Shown in pieces: positions 1 through 8,492 of a stretch of 64,000 bases of DNA. Source of the stretch: Bradyrhizobium liaoningense (GTDB lineage Bacteria; Pseudomonadota; Alphaproteobacteria; Rhizobiales; Xanthobacteraceae). Numbering within the stretch: the first letter of the stretch is position 1; every line of letters starts with the position of its first letter. Where the stretch lies: NCBI RefSeq assembly GCF_018130955.1, contig NZ_JAFCJM010000019.1:1-64000 (forward strand), read 5' to 3'. The notes beneath the pieces were generated by a model that saw nothing but the letters and a program-made list of their open reading frames with translations, had not been told where the DNA came from and searched no databases. A program made the translations under genes and the position numbers.

Positions 1-129
1 AGGATCGACGCTCTCAGCCGGGGCAGAGATCTGAAAATTTGGGCTCGCGATCTCTCGGCCGCCTGCCCGGCATGGGCTGCGGAGACGCCCGGGCACTGAC
101 GCCTGACGCAACCAACGCGACGGACGCAC

Positions 130-1509
130 TTACGCAACGCATAGTGCGGCCGTGTTGGGTGGATGGAGCGCCAGCTTGGCAAAGCGACGTAGGTTCTGAG
201 CGATTGCTGCAAGCGTAAATTCGAACCGCGCGCCGGCCGGTCCACGCAGTCTCAGGCGGTCGAGCCGCAGGATCCGCTTGAGGTGCGCAAACAGCATCTC
301 AACCTTCTTGCGATCTCGTCGGGTCTGATCGTAGGCAGGCGTCTTGGCGATCGCGCGGGCGACATCGCGCGCTGCCTCGTGCACGTGGCGTGTGATCTTC
401 CGGCTCGGCGAGTTTGGACAGCATTTGGACTTGAGCGGGCAGTCGCGGCAATCGGCGACGCGCGAGAAATACGAGATAGCGTCATCTCCGCGTGGTCCGC
501 GTGCTCCACTTGAGCGCGGCAGGATCTTGCCGCTGGGGCAGATATATTGATCGCGCGCCTCGTCATAGATGAAATCGTCGCGGCTGAACGTGCCGTCGTC
601 ACGCTGTGACTTGTCGATCACCGGGATGTGGGGCGCGATCCCCTTCACATCGACCAGGAAGTGGAGATTTTGGGCCGCGCCGTAGGCCGTATCCGCGACG
701 AGCCAGTCGGGTTTGATGCCGAACGTCTTCTCAGTCCTTTCGATCATCGTCTGGGATGCGCCAACCTCGGATTGGCGGATCGCCCGGGACGCTTCGACAT
801 CCATGATAATGCCGAACTTGATGTCGATGAGGTAATTGTCGGCGTAGGCGAAGAACGCGGCGTTGCGCAGTGCGCCAGTCCACTGCGCGGCTGGGTCGGA
901 CGGCGCGACAAACTTCGGCACGACGTCGGTCGCACGACCCCATGCTGGATCGTCGAGATTGGCGAGGTAGTCCTGAACGGCGCGCCTAGCCCTCATCGGG
1001 TCGATGTCGTGGCTCCATTTATCGCCCGGCGTCGAGCGGCACTTATTGGCGTCCGCCGCGATCAAGCTGGCATCGACGGCGAAACCATTGCCGCCGACAA
1101 GGCCAGCTTTGATGCACGAAGCGACGACGTGTTCGAAGACATGACGAAAGACATCATGATCGCGAAAGCGCTCGTTGCGGGCGCGCGTGAATGCCGAGTG
1201 ATCCGGGATCCTGTCTTCTATGCCAAGGCCGCAGAACCAGCGATAGGCGAGATTGAGCTGAACCTCGCGGCATAGTGCGCGCTCCGAGCGGATCGCGAAT
1301 ACGTAGCCAAGGATGAGCATCCGGATCATCAGCTCTGGATCGACCGAGGGCCGACCTGTGTTGGAGTAATGCGGCGCAAGCTCGACGCGCACCCACGAGA
1401 GATCGAGAACTGCTGCAATTTGCCGAACCTGATGGTCGTCCGGCACTACGGCCTCGAGGTCGAACGCATAGAACAGTTGACCCTGCTCACCCTTGCACCG
1501 CCCCATCAT
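130..1509 (-). CDS. IS1182-family transposase
   Basis: DDE-type transposase of 459 residues that would cut and rejoin insertion-sequence ends. The N-terminal DUF772-like region (about residues 45-115) is followed by a plausible catalytic triad: D146 in FAVDASLIAAD, D273 in WLVADTAYGA and E404 in RKKVEMLFAHLKR. A Cys cluster (CRDCPLKSKCC, about residues 354-364) lies before the last acidic residue, as in IS1182 relatives. The frame is intact, so the enzyme could be active. I could not define the terminal inverted repeats: the left end may lie outside the window, and the roughly 280 bases after the start codon show no clear matching end. The start is one of two adjacent ATGs (1509 or 1506). The IS1182 assignment is from remembered motifs. 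Confidence 0.88.
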   Translation of the reverse strand: MMGRCKGEQGQLFYAFDLEAVVPDDHQVRQIAAVLDLSWVRVELAPHYSNTGRPSVDPELMIRMLILGYVFAIRSERALCREVQLNLAYRWFCGLGIEDRIPDHSAFTRARNERFRDHDVFRHVFEHVVASCIKAGLVGGNGFAVDASLIAADANKCRSTPGDKWSHDIDPMRARRAVQDYLANLDDPAWGRATDVVPKFVAPSDPAAQWTGALRNAAFFAYADNYLIDIKFGIIMDVEASRAIRQSEVGASQTMIERTEKTFGIKPDWLVADTAYGAAQNLHFLVDVKGIAPHIPVIDKSQRDDGTFSRDDFIYDEARDQYICPSGKILPRSSGARGPRGDDAISYFSRVADCRDCPLKSKCCPNSPSRKITRHVHEAARDVARAIAKTPAYDQTRRDRKKVEMLFAHLKRILRLDRLRLRGPAGARFEFTLAAIAQNLRRFAKLALHPPNTAALCVA

Positions 1510-1791
1510 CGAAACTCTCCGTCGATGGCCGCTTCACCTCGACGGAATCACGGTTCGCTCGGCTCCTCAAGACAGTTCTGCAACAAAATCGGGGCCCTTA
1601 GCCGACTTGGCCAGTGGAGCTGTTGACGTCCGCCTTCAGGGGGGAGCGGACGTGGGGCGGGGCAGGTCCAGAAGCGCGCTTCTGACCCCGAACAGTCATC
1701 AACGTGATCGGAGCGTAGACCCCGAGGTTGTGTCCGGTTATCGTCGGAGCCGACGTTCGTGAGACGCGCGAATGCGCAGCGAGGTGCCCCA

Positions 1792-2580
1792 ATGTCCGTG
1801 CCGACGATCAAGTTCGATGACGGCGCCGTCTATGAACGGATGATGGGCAAGTGGAGTGGACTGGCCGGACGCGCTTTTATTGATTGGCTCTTGCCCCCGC
1901 CCAATTTGCGATGGGTCGACATCGGTTGTGGCAATGGCGCGTTTACACAGTTGCTGGTCGAGCAATGCGTCCCAATGACCGTCGAAGGCGTGGATCCCTC
2001 GGAAGGTCAGCTGGCCTTTGCACGAGAGCGGCTGGCGACACCTGTCGCGAAGTTTCGACAGGGCGATGCAATGACATTGCCATTTGCCGATGGCACCTTC
2101 GATGCGGCCGTGATGGCGCTCGTTGTGTTTTTCATTCCGGACCCTGCCAGGGGCGTCGCTGAAATGGCTCGCGTCGTGCGGCCGGGCGGTCTCGCGGCCG
2201 CCTATGTCTGGGACGTCGTCAGCGGCGGCGGCCCGTCGGAGGCCATCATAATCCAGATGAAAGGCATGGGGTTCACGCCACCGCGGGCCCCGAAAGCGGA
2301 AGCCTCGACGCCCGAAGGACTACATGCGCTGTGGACACGGGCGGGTTTCGCCGATATCGAAGCGCGCGTTCTTCGCGCGCGACGAACGTTCGACGATTTC
2401 GAGGACTATTGGTCCACTACGATCGCGGCGCCCAATCTCGCTCCGATGCTCACAACGATGGCGACAGCCGACGTGACGCAACTCAAGTCTCGGGTTCGTG
2501 AGCAGGTGCCTATCGAGGCGAGTGGGCGTGTCTCGATCGAGGCGCGCGCCAATGCGATCGTCGGCCGTCGGCCCGGATAG
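1792..2580 (+). CDS. class I SAM-dependent methyltransferase
   Basis: About 262 residues with the Methyltransf_11 fold. Motif I VDIGCGNGAF lies near residue 42, the acidic motif II region is VEGVDPSEGQLAFARERL, and there is a DAMTLPFADGTFDAAV stretch and a late RVVRPGG turn. These bind S-adenosylmethionine; nothing reveals the acceptor substrate. I chose the ATG at 1792 because GAGGT sits 6 bases upstream; an in-frame GTG at 1759 would add 11 residues without a ribosome site. It stands alone between the insertion sequence and a transporter binding protein. The C-terminal half is UbiE/BioC-like in character but too divergent for a specific name. Confidence 0.82.
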   Translation: MSVPTIKFDDGAVYERMMGKWSGLAGRAFIDWLLPPPNLRWVDIGCGNGAFTQLLVEQCVPMTVEGVDPSEGQLAFARERLATPVAKFRQGDAMTLPFADGTFDAAVMALVVFFIPDPARGVAEMARVVRPGGLAAAYVWDVVSGGGPSEAIIIQMKGMGFTPPRAPKAEASTPEGLHALWTRAGFADIEARVLRARRTFDDFEDYWSTTIAAPNLAPMLTTMATADVTQLKSRVREQVPIEASGRVSIEARANAIVGRRPG

Positions 2581-2971
2581 GGCTGTCGATCGCTCTTCCG
2601 CTCCTCCCCCCAGAAGCTGCCAACCTCTATGCTTGCCACGAGGTTATCGGCGCGACCGCTTGTGGCCCTTGCGAGACCTGGTCGTTGGGGCCTCAGATGT
2701 TCGCTCACTCAGGTAAAGCAGAAGCCACGGCCCCAAGGGCGAACCGACGAGATCGACCCAAACCCGACCACAGGTGCGCGGGAAGCGCTGCAAAAGAACA
2801 ACTGGGTCAGGGATTAGACTACCGCGAACGTGTCAGCCACCCGGCCATATCCGCCCCTGGCGCAACCGTGTTATCTTTCTCTCTAGCGGGGCCGTTAAGT
2901 CCGCGCAAATCACATCGGCCCGACATTCGGCCCCCGAAAGCTACCGCAACGGTGATTTCGAGGAGGTCCCG
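2581..2971 (+). other. 391-base stretch without a recognisable gene
   Basis: No convincing gene is seen on either strand. Short open frames here (for example ending at 2817) have no ribosome site or family resemblance. The last 12 bases carry the AGGAGG ribosome site of the next gene. The patchy composition next to an insertion sequence suggests eroded DNA, which is an inference. Confidence 0.4.
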
Positions 2972-3985
2972 ATGCATACGAACCGTCGCGACTTGCTATT
3001 GGCTGGAGCCTCCGTCGCCTCCACTGCTCTGTTTTGGAATGTCGCGGCTCGGCTCAGGGCCGAAGAGCTCAATGCACCGCCAGAAACTACGACAATCCGC
3101 CTCGGGAAGAGACCGTCCATCTGCATTGCCCCGCAATACGTGGTCAGCGATCTGCTGAATGCTGAGGGCTTCACAAACGTCGTTTATGTTGAAGCTGAAG
3201 CTGGCGAAACACAAGCGAAAGCACTCGCGAACGGCGACCTCGACTTCACCTTGCATTTCTCCGGTCCGCTTCTTCTTGAGATCGATCGCGGCTTGAGCAT
3301 CACGGTCCTGGCCGGAATCCATGTCGGCTGCTACGAGCTGTTCGCCAAAAATGACATACGCAGCATCTCCGATCTGAAGGGGCGAACAGTCGGCATTCCG
3401 GGGCTTGGGACCAGCCCGCACGTTTTCCTCAGCGCGATGGCGACGTTTGTTGGACTTAGTCCCGCCAAGGATATCGAATGGGTGACGAGTGCGTCGGTCA
3501 AACCGATCGAGCTATTTGCGGAGGGCAAGATCGACGCCTTCCTCGGATTTCCGCCAGAACCACAGCGCCTGCGTGCGCAAAATATCAGCCATGTCATCGT
3601 CAACAGCGCGCAGGATCGCCCGTGGTCGCAATATTTTTGTTGCATGTTGGCCGGTACTCGCGAATTCGTCCGAAAGAATCCCATCGCCACCAAGCGCGTG
3701 GTGCGCGCCATGCTTCGGGCGACGGATTTGTGCGTAAGCGAGCCGGCCGTTGTTGCGCAGCGCATGGTAGATAGGGGCTTTGCGCCTCGCCATGACGATG
3801 CGGTTCAGACCCTTGCTGACGTGCCGTACAACCACTGGCGTGACTATGATCCCGAGGACACAATCCGCTTTTACGCGCTTCGCCTGCGCGAAGCGGGGAT
3901 GCTGAAATCAAGCCCCGCGAAAATTATCGCGGATGCGGTCGACTGGCGGTTCCTCAACGAGGTCCGACGTGAGCTTGGAAACTGA
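2972..3985 (+). CDS. ABC transporter substrate-binding protein, NMT1/THI5-like
   Basis: Periplasmic binding protein of about 337 residues, of the SsuA/TauA/NMT1 superfamily that binds sulfonates, nitrate or pyrimidine precursors. The start ATG follows AGGAGG by 5 bases. The N-terminus has a Tat-like NRRDLLLAGA and a hydrophobic stretch, so export is likely by the twin-arginine route. Family hallmarks are the repeated LKGRTVGIPGLG and GKIDAFLGFPPEP segments, where ligand-contacting loops usually lie. No permease or ATPase gene is adjacent, so it is an orphan here. The ligand cannot be read from the sequence. The extra upstream codons of the longer open frame lack a signal peptide and are rejected. 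Confidence 0.83.
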   Translation: MHTNRRDLLLAGASVASTALFWNVAARLRAEELNAPPETTTIRLGKRPSICIAPQYVVSDLLNAEGFTNVVYVEAEAGETQAKALANGDLDFTLHFSGPLLLEIDRGLSITVLAGIHVGCYELFAKNDIRSISDLKGRTVGIPGLGTSPHVFLSAMATFVGLSPAKDIEWVTSASVKPIELFAEGKIDAFLGFPPEPQRLRAQNISHVIVNSAQDRPWSQYFCCMLAGTREFVRKNPIATKRVVRAMLRATDLCVSEPAVVAQRMVDRGFAPRHDDAVQTLADVPYNHWRDYDPEDTIRFYALRLREAGMLKSSPAKIIADAVDWRFLNEVRRELGN

Positions 3986-4117
3986 TTCGACGTCGTTTCT
4001 GGCTCAGCGCCCTTAACGAACATTCCCTCATGCATTTTGGATGGCCGCTGTTGTGGCCATGCGGACCTTGCCATCCCGCCCGCGCGTACCGGATTTATGA
4101 GTGCGTGCCCAGGCTGC

Positions 4118-4139
4118 CTGTCCCCATCGCTGGGGACAG
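4118..4139. repeat. perfect 9-bp inverted repeat upstream of the P450 gene
   Basis: CTGTCCCCA and TGGGGACAG are separated by TCGC, about 60 bases before the P450 start. No T-run follows, so an operator is as likely as a terminator. A second, looser dyad (ATGGCC / GGCCAT) lies at 4041-4060. Confidence 0.45.
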
Positions 4140-4201
4140 ACGCCGACTGCTGAGTTCGCTAGTCTCTGCCCTGAGGAAACGACAATACCTGGGAGCCTGC
4201 C

Positions 4202-5371
4202 TTGAGCACCGCGCCGCGCATCGACATCGACCCGGCTTCGTTCTGGAGCGATCCCTATCCGATGCTCGCCAAAATGCGGAAGGAGGCGCCGATCGCCTTC
4301 GTGCCGCAGCTCGGCTCGACGCTCTTGACGAGCCGCGACGACATCTCGATCTCCGAGAAGCAGATCGACGTGTTTTCCTCGCACCAGCCCGAAGGCCTCA
4401 TGAACAAGCTCATGGGCCACAACATGATGCGCAAGGACGGCGAGGCGCATCAGGTCGAGCGCCGCGCGTTCTTTCCCTCGGTGTCGCCGAAGACGGTGAA
4501 GGCGCATTGGACCGCGCAGTTTCAGGCGCATGCCGACCGCATCATCGCATCTATCGAACCCGGCAGCCGCATCGACTTCATGCGCGACTTTGCGCTGCCG
4601 TTCTCCGGCGAATGCCTGAAGTCGATCACCGGCCTCACCAATATCGGCTTCGGCGACATGGACGCGTGGTCGCAAGGCATGATCGAGGGCATCGCGAACT
4701 ATGCCGGCGATCCCGCCGTCGAAGCGCGCTGCCATGCGGCGACATCCGGCATCGACGCCGCGATCGACGACATTTTGCCGGTCATGCGCAAGAATCCCGA
4801 CCAGAGTCTGCTCGGCGTCCTCATCGCATCCGGCATGCCGATGGAGAGCGTGCGCGCCAATGTCAAACTCGCGATCTCCGGCGGCCAGAACGAGCCGCGC
4901 AAGGCGATCGCCGGCACGGTGTGGGCGCTGCTGACCCATCCCGATCAGCTCGACCTCGTGCGCAAGGGCGAGGTGTCCTGGCTGCAGGCGTTCGAAGAGT
5001 ATTCGCGCTGGATCTCGCCGATTGGCATGTCGCCGCGGCGGATCGCAAAGCCGTGGACGATCCGCGACGTCTCCTTCGAGGCCAATGAGCGCGTGTTCCT
5101 GATGTTCGGCTCGGCCAACCGCGACGAGAAGCATTTTGAACGCGCCGATCAATTCGACATACGGCGCGATGTCGCAAAGAGCGTCGCCTTCGGGGCCGGC
5201 CCGCATTTCTGCGCCGGCGCCTCGGCCTCGCGCGCCATGATCGCCGACGTCGCGCTGCCGACGGTGTTTGCGAGGGCGAGCCGTCTGGAGCTTGCCGACG
5301 ACCAGCCGGTGCGGATCGGCGGCTGGGCCTTCCGCGGGCTGCTGAATCTGCCTGTGACGTGGCAGCACTGA
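4202..5371 (+). CDS. cytochrome P450
   Basis: Soluble bacterial P450 of 389 residues, the usual length for the class. The heme loop FGAGPHFCAG places the thiolate cysteine at residue 337. The K-helix ExxR is in FEEYSRW, and the I-helix region reads AISGGQNEPRKA where many P450s carry (A/G)Gx(D/E)T. The standard acid-alcohol pair is therefore replaced, which could change oxygen activation or substrate class. The start is TTG at 4202 with GGGAG 6-10 bases upstream. No ferredoxin or reductase gene is next to it, so electrons must come from elsewhere. The substrate is unknown. A 497-residue frame on the opposite strand is a GC artefact. Confidence 0.93.
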   Translation: MSTAPRIDIDPASFWSDPYPMLAKMRKEAPIAFVPQLGSTLLTSRDDISISEKQIDVFSSHQPEGLMNKLMGHNMMRKDGEAHQVERRAFFPSVSPKTVKAHWTAQFQAHADRIIASIEPGSRIDFMRDFALPFSGECLKSITGLTNIGFGDMDAWSQGMIEGIANYAGDPAVEARCHAATSGIDAAIDDILPVMRKNPDQSLLGVLIASGMPMESVRANVKLAISGGQNEPRKAIAGTVWALLTHPDQLDLVRKGEVSWLQAFEEYSRWISPIGMSPRRIAKPWTIRDVSFEANERVFLMFGSANRDEKHFERADQFDIRRDVAKSVAFGAGPHFCAGASASRAMIADVALPTVFARASRLELADDQPVRIGGWAFRGLLNLPVTWQH

Positions 5372-5411
5372 CGATTGAACCACGTCGTTCTTCGGCGACA
5401 CACATGGCGTC

Positions 5412-5852
5412 ATGTCCATCCAATCCTGGATCAAACGGCGGCGCGAATCGCCTCTGGCTGCCGCCTCGGCGTTGATCGCGTTGCTGGCCGCCGTACCGGC
5501 GCATGCCGCCGGGCCGTCCATTTCCGGCTGCTGGACCCAGACCTCGCCTTTCCCCTACGCGCAAACGCCGCCCGGAAAGGAGTGGGGCTCGCGAACCTGG
5601 TGCTTCCTGTCACATGGGAAAATGACGAGGGTCCACGTCGCATGCGACCGCGCCGGTTGCGATGGCTGGGATCTGGATGGTCGCTACCGCTGGCGACGGC
5701 CGATCGTGTGGATTTCCGACGTCGATATGTCAGACGACGGCAAGCGCCAGACAAAGGTGTGGCGTCGTTGTCGCGTAAACTTCCCCGCCGGGGATCGCAT
5801 GGTGCTTGAGAATTGCTACTTCTCGTCCGATCCCTGGGTGCGCGAGCACTGA
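5412..5852 (+). CDS. small secreted cysteine-rich protein of unknown function
   Basis: 146 residues. An N-terminal basic segment and hydrophobic core end in AHA around residue 32, a good Sec signal peptide. The mature part has six cysteines (residues 40, 64, 78, 83, 120, 135), enough for three disulfides, and many tryptophans. I do not recognise the family. It starts 40 bases after the P450 gene on the same strand and could be co-transcribed with it. A link to the P450 is only positional. Confidence 0.66.
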   Translation: MSIQSWIKRRRESPLAAASALIALLAAVPAHAAGPSISGCWTQTSPFPYAQTPPGKEWGSRTWCFLSHGKMTRVHVACDRAGCDGWDLDGRYRWRRPIVWISDVDMSDDGKRQTKVWRRCRVNFPAGDRMVLENCYFSSDPWVREH

Positions 5853-6222
5853 GTGCGCAACGAGCATTGCAATAGAGCCCGCCGTCCCAAACGCAGCCAT
5901 GATGGCATATTGCCACCGATTTGCCCGACGTGTCAAGTGATTTTCGGAAAATGCGCACAGTCGCCGCCGGCTACTTTGCATGGGGTTGTTTTCGACATTT
6001 TTTGTCGGACGGGAATGAAACCGCGGTCGCGCCTGCGTGATCTCACATTCGCGTGCAGAAAAATTCTCCCTGCATTCGCTGCGCCGCTTGAAAGATTAGT
6101 CATGCGGCTGCACGCGCCGCAGTGCGCGCATCGCTATTTTTCCGGACGTCTCGACAGCTTTCCTGACCCGCACCATCATTCCCGCAAGGCAATGAAGACG
6201 GCCGTGCGGCCGGGAGTTGGGA
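5853..6222 (+). other. 370-base intergenic region upstream of the ssu operon
   Basis: No gene is seen. It contains a dispersed repeat (see 5971-6001) inside a longer segment from about 5920 that I remember as part of a Bradyrhizobium family. The final 200 bases should contain the ssu promoter, but I could not pick a convincing one. GGGAG at 6212-6216 is the ribosome site of ssuA. Confidence 0.5.
5971..6001 (+). repeat. 31-bp dispersed repeat, copy 1
   Basis: These 31 bases, starting CTACTTTGCATGGGG, are identical to 44038-44068. In both places a short T-run and GTCG follow. The surroundings differ. The copies are 38 kb apart in two unrelated intergenic regions, each upstream of a gene. Confidence 0.85.
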
Positions 6223-7173
6223 ATGCGACGTCGGGACTTTCTAAAGCTATCCGCTGGAACGGCCGCGCTCGCGGTGCTGTCGGCGCCTGCGATCGCGCAA
6301 GGCGCGGTGAAGGAAATTCGTATCGGCTACCAGAAGAACGGCGTGCTGGTCATCACGCGCCAGCAGGCCGCGCTGGAAAAGCATTTTTCATCGCAAGGCA
6401 TCGAGGTGAAGTGGGTCGAGTTCTCCTCGGGGCCGCCGATGATGGAGGCGATGAATGTCGGCAGCGTGGATTACGGCGCGGTCGGCGATTCTCCGCCGGT
6501 GTTCGCCCAGGCCGCCGGCGCGGCGATCGTCTACGCGGCCGGCCAGCCCATCACCAATGGACAAGGCATCCTGGTGCCGAAGGATTCGCCGATCCGCTCG
6601 ATCAATGAGCTGAAGGGCAAGCGCATCGGTTTCACCAAGGGATCCAGCGCCCACAACATCGTGGTGCAGACGCTGGAGAAGGCGGGCCTCACCTATGCTG
6701 ACATCACGCCGGTCTATCTGACGCCGCCGGACGCCGGTCCCGCCTTTGCCAATGGCAGCATCGAGGCCTGGGCGATCTGGGACCCGTATTTCGCGATCGG
6801 CGAGACCAGGCAGAGCGGTCGTATCCTGATCAATGCCCACGAGGTCACCAAGACCAACTCGTTCTACATCGCCAACCGTGACTTTGCGAAGAACCACGGC
6901 GAGGTGCTGCAGCAGATCATCGATGTCACGACCTCGACGGCTGCCTGGGCGGAGACGCATCGCGGCGAGGTCGCGAAATCGCTGAGCGCCGTGACCGGCA
7001 TCCCGCTTGATATCCAGACCATCGCCGCCAATCGCTCCTCGTTCCGGGTCGGCCCGATCACCGACGACATCATCGCAACCCAGCAGGGCGTCGCCGATCG
7101 CTTCCACAAGCTCGGCCTGATCCCACGACCGATCGCGATCCGCGACATCGTCTGGCGCAGCACGGCGACCTGA
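6223..7173 (+). CDS. ssuA: aliphatic sulfonate ABC transporter, periplasmic binding protein
   Basis: About 316 residues. The Tat-type N-terminus RRRDFLKLSAG and hydrophobic core give an export signal, cleaved after about AIAQG. The mature protein has the SsuA/NMT1 pattern: a GYQKNG start, GSVDYGAVGDSPP, an ELKGKRIGFTKGSSAH loop and AIWDPYFA. It would deliver alkanesulfonates to the SsuC/SsuB membrane complex encoded just downstream. I take the ATG at 6223, 6 bases after GGGAG; the TTG at 6217 touches the ribosome site. First gene of the sulfur-scavenging operon, probably induced under sulfate limitation; this is inferred from the family, and no CysB/Cbl-type site was found. Confidence 0.92.
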   Translation: MRRRDFLKLSAGTAALAVLSAPAIAQGAVKEIRIGYQKNGVLVITRQQAALEKHFSSQGIEVKWVEFSSGPPMMEAMNVGSVDYGAVGDSPPVFAQAAGAAIVYAAGQPITNGQGILVPKDSPIRSINELKGKRIGFTKGSSAHNIVVQTLEKAGLTYADITPVYLTPPDAGPAFANGSIEAWAIWDPYFAIGETRQSGRILINAHEVTKTNSFYIANRDFAKNHGEVLQQIIDVTTSTAAWAETHRGEVAKSLSAVTGIPLDIQTIAANRSSFRVGPITDDIIATQQGVADRFHKLGLIPRPIAIRDIVWRSTAT

Positions 7174-7211
7174 TCGTGCCGACCAGCCGTCCCAATTCGA
7201 GAGGTCCAGAC

Positions 7212-7295
7212 ATGAGACGTATCGTTCAGCGTCTGATCGCGGCCGTCGTCGCGTCGATCGGCATCGTCGCCGGTGCGGTCGGCACGTCCTACTAA
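7212..7295 (+). CDS. 27-residue hydrophobic small protein inside the ssu operon
   Basis: A complete short frame between ssuA and ssuD. ATG at 7212 is preceded by GAGAGG at good spacing and the frame ends TAA at 7295. The peptide begins MRRIVQRLIAAVV, then a run of small hydrophobic residues, ending GTSY. It has a basic N-terminus and one potential membrane helix. It fits in a 143-base gap between two genes that would otherwise have little reason to be separated. It may be a micro-membrane protein associated with SsuC, or a leader that tunes ssuD translation. I do not know a named family. Confidence 0.5.
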   Translation: MRRIVQRLIAAVVASIGIVAGAVGTSY

Positions 7296-7316
7296 TCATC
7301 CGGGCATGAGACATCC

Positions 7317-8492
7317 ATGAGCCAATCCAGAAAGCAATCCAACAGCAACATCCTCTGGTTCCTGCCGACCCATGGCGACGGCCGCTATCTCGGCACGTCC
7401 GAAGGCGGCCGCGAGGTCAACTTCAACTATCTGCGCCAGATCGCGCAGGCCGCCGACCAGCTCGGCTATTACGGCGTGCTGATCCCGACCGGGCGGAGCT
7501 GCGAGGATTCCTGGGTCGTCGCCTCCTCGGTCGCGCCCTTCACGGAGCGGCTGCGCTATCTCGTGGCGGTCAGGCCCGGCCTGCAATCGCCGAGCGTGGC
7601 CGCGCGCATGACCGCGACGCTCGACCGCATTTCCAACGGCCGGCTGCTCGTCAACGTCGTCACCGGCGGCGATCCCGTCGAGAACAAGGGCGACGGCATC
7701 TTCCTCGCCCATGACGAACGCTACGAGGTCACGCGCGAGTTTCTCAACGTCTACAGCGATCTGCTCGCCGGCAAGACCGTGAACGTCGAAGGCAAGCACA
7801 TCCGCATCGAAGATGGCCGCCTCCTGTTCCACCCCGTGCAGTCGCCGCGGCCAGCGCTCTATTTCGGCGGCTCGTCCGATGCCGGCATCGACGTCGCCGT
7901 CGACACCGTCGACAAATACCTGACCTGGGGCGAGCCGCCGGCTTTGGTCGCCGAGAAGATCGCGAGGGTGAGGGACGTTGCCGCCCGACGCGGCCGAAAG
8001 CTCTCCTTCGGCATCCGTCTGCATGTCATCGTGCGCGAGACCAATGAGCAGGCCTGGCAGGCCGCGGGCGAGCTGATCCGGCATGTCAGCGACGACACCA
8101 TCGCGGCGGCACAGAAGAACTTTGCGCGCATGGACTCGGTCGGCCAGCAGCGCATGGCGCAGCTTCATGGCGGCAAGCGCGATAAGCTCGAGATCAGCCC
8201 GAATCTCTGGGCCGGCGTCGGCTTGGTGCGCGGCGGCGCGGGTACCGCGCTGGTCGGCGACGCCGACACGGTCGCGGCGCGCATCAAGGAGTATGAGGAT
8301 ATCGGCATCGATACCTTCATCATGTCGGGCTACCCGCATCTCGAGGAAGCCTATCGCTTCGCCGAGCTCGTGTTCCCGAAACTCTCATTGGGGCAGGGCA
8401 GCAACGTCACGCCGCTCCGCTTCAGCAGCGGCCCGTTCGGCGAGACCATCGGCAATGACTATCGTCCCTCCAGGCAGGCCTCGCAATCATGA
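7317..8492 (+). CDS. ssuD: FMNH2-dependent alkanesulfonate monooxygenase
   Basis: 391 residues, the expected SsuD length. It is a luciferase-like TIM barrel: the N-terminal NILWFLPTHGDGRYLGTSEG, the YYGVLIPTGRSCEDSW segment carrying the active-site Cys seen in SsuD, VRPGLQSPSVAARMTATLDR and NVVTGGDP are all SsuD signatures. It cleaves C1-C14 alkanesulfonates to aldehyde and sulfite with reduced FMN and O2, in the cytoplasm. The flavin reductase at 10217 is the obvious FMNH2 source. Its end overlaps the ssuC start by four bases, indicating translational coupling. The order A-D-C-B matches the core of the E. coli ssu operon, where ssuE comes first rather than last. Confidence 0.95.
   Translation: MSQSRKQSNSNILWFLPTHGDGRYLGTSEGGREVNFNYLRQIAQAADQLGYYGVLIPTGRSCEDSWVVASSVAPFTERLRYLVAVRPGLQSPSVAARMTATLDRISNGRLLVNVVTGGDPVENKGDGIFLAHDERYEVTREFLNVYSDLLAGKTVNVEGKHIRIEDGRLLFHPVQSPRPALYFGGSSDAGIDVAVDTVDKYLTWGEPPALVAEKIARVRDVAARRGRKLSFGIRLHVIVRETNEQAWQAAGELIRHVSDDTIAAAQKNFARMDSVGQQRMAQLHGGKRDKLEISPNLWAGVGLVRGGAGTALVGDADTVAARIKEYEDIGIDTFIMSGYPHLEEAYRFAELVFPKLSLGQGSNVTPLRFSSGPFGETIGNDYRPSRQASQS

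Noticed and set aside
4028..5521. 497-codon open frame opposite the P450 gene
   Set aside because: High-GC antisense artefact: the plus frame has complete P450 motifs and this one has low-complexity Arg/His-rich sequence and no ribosome site.
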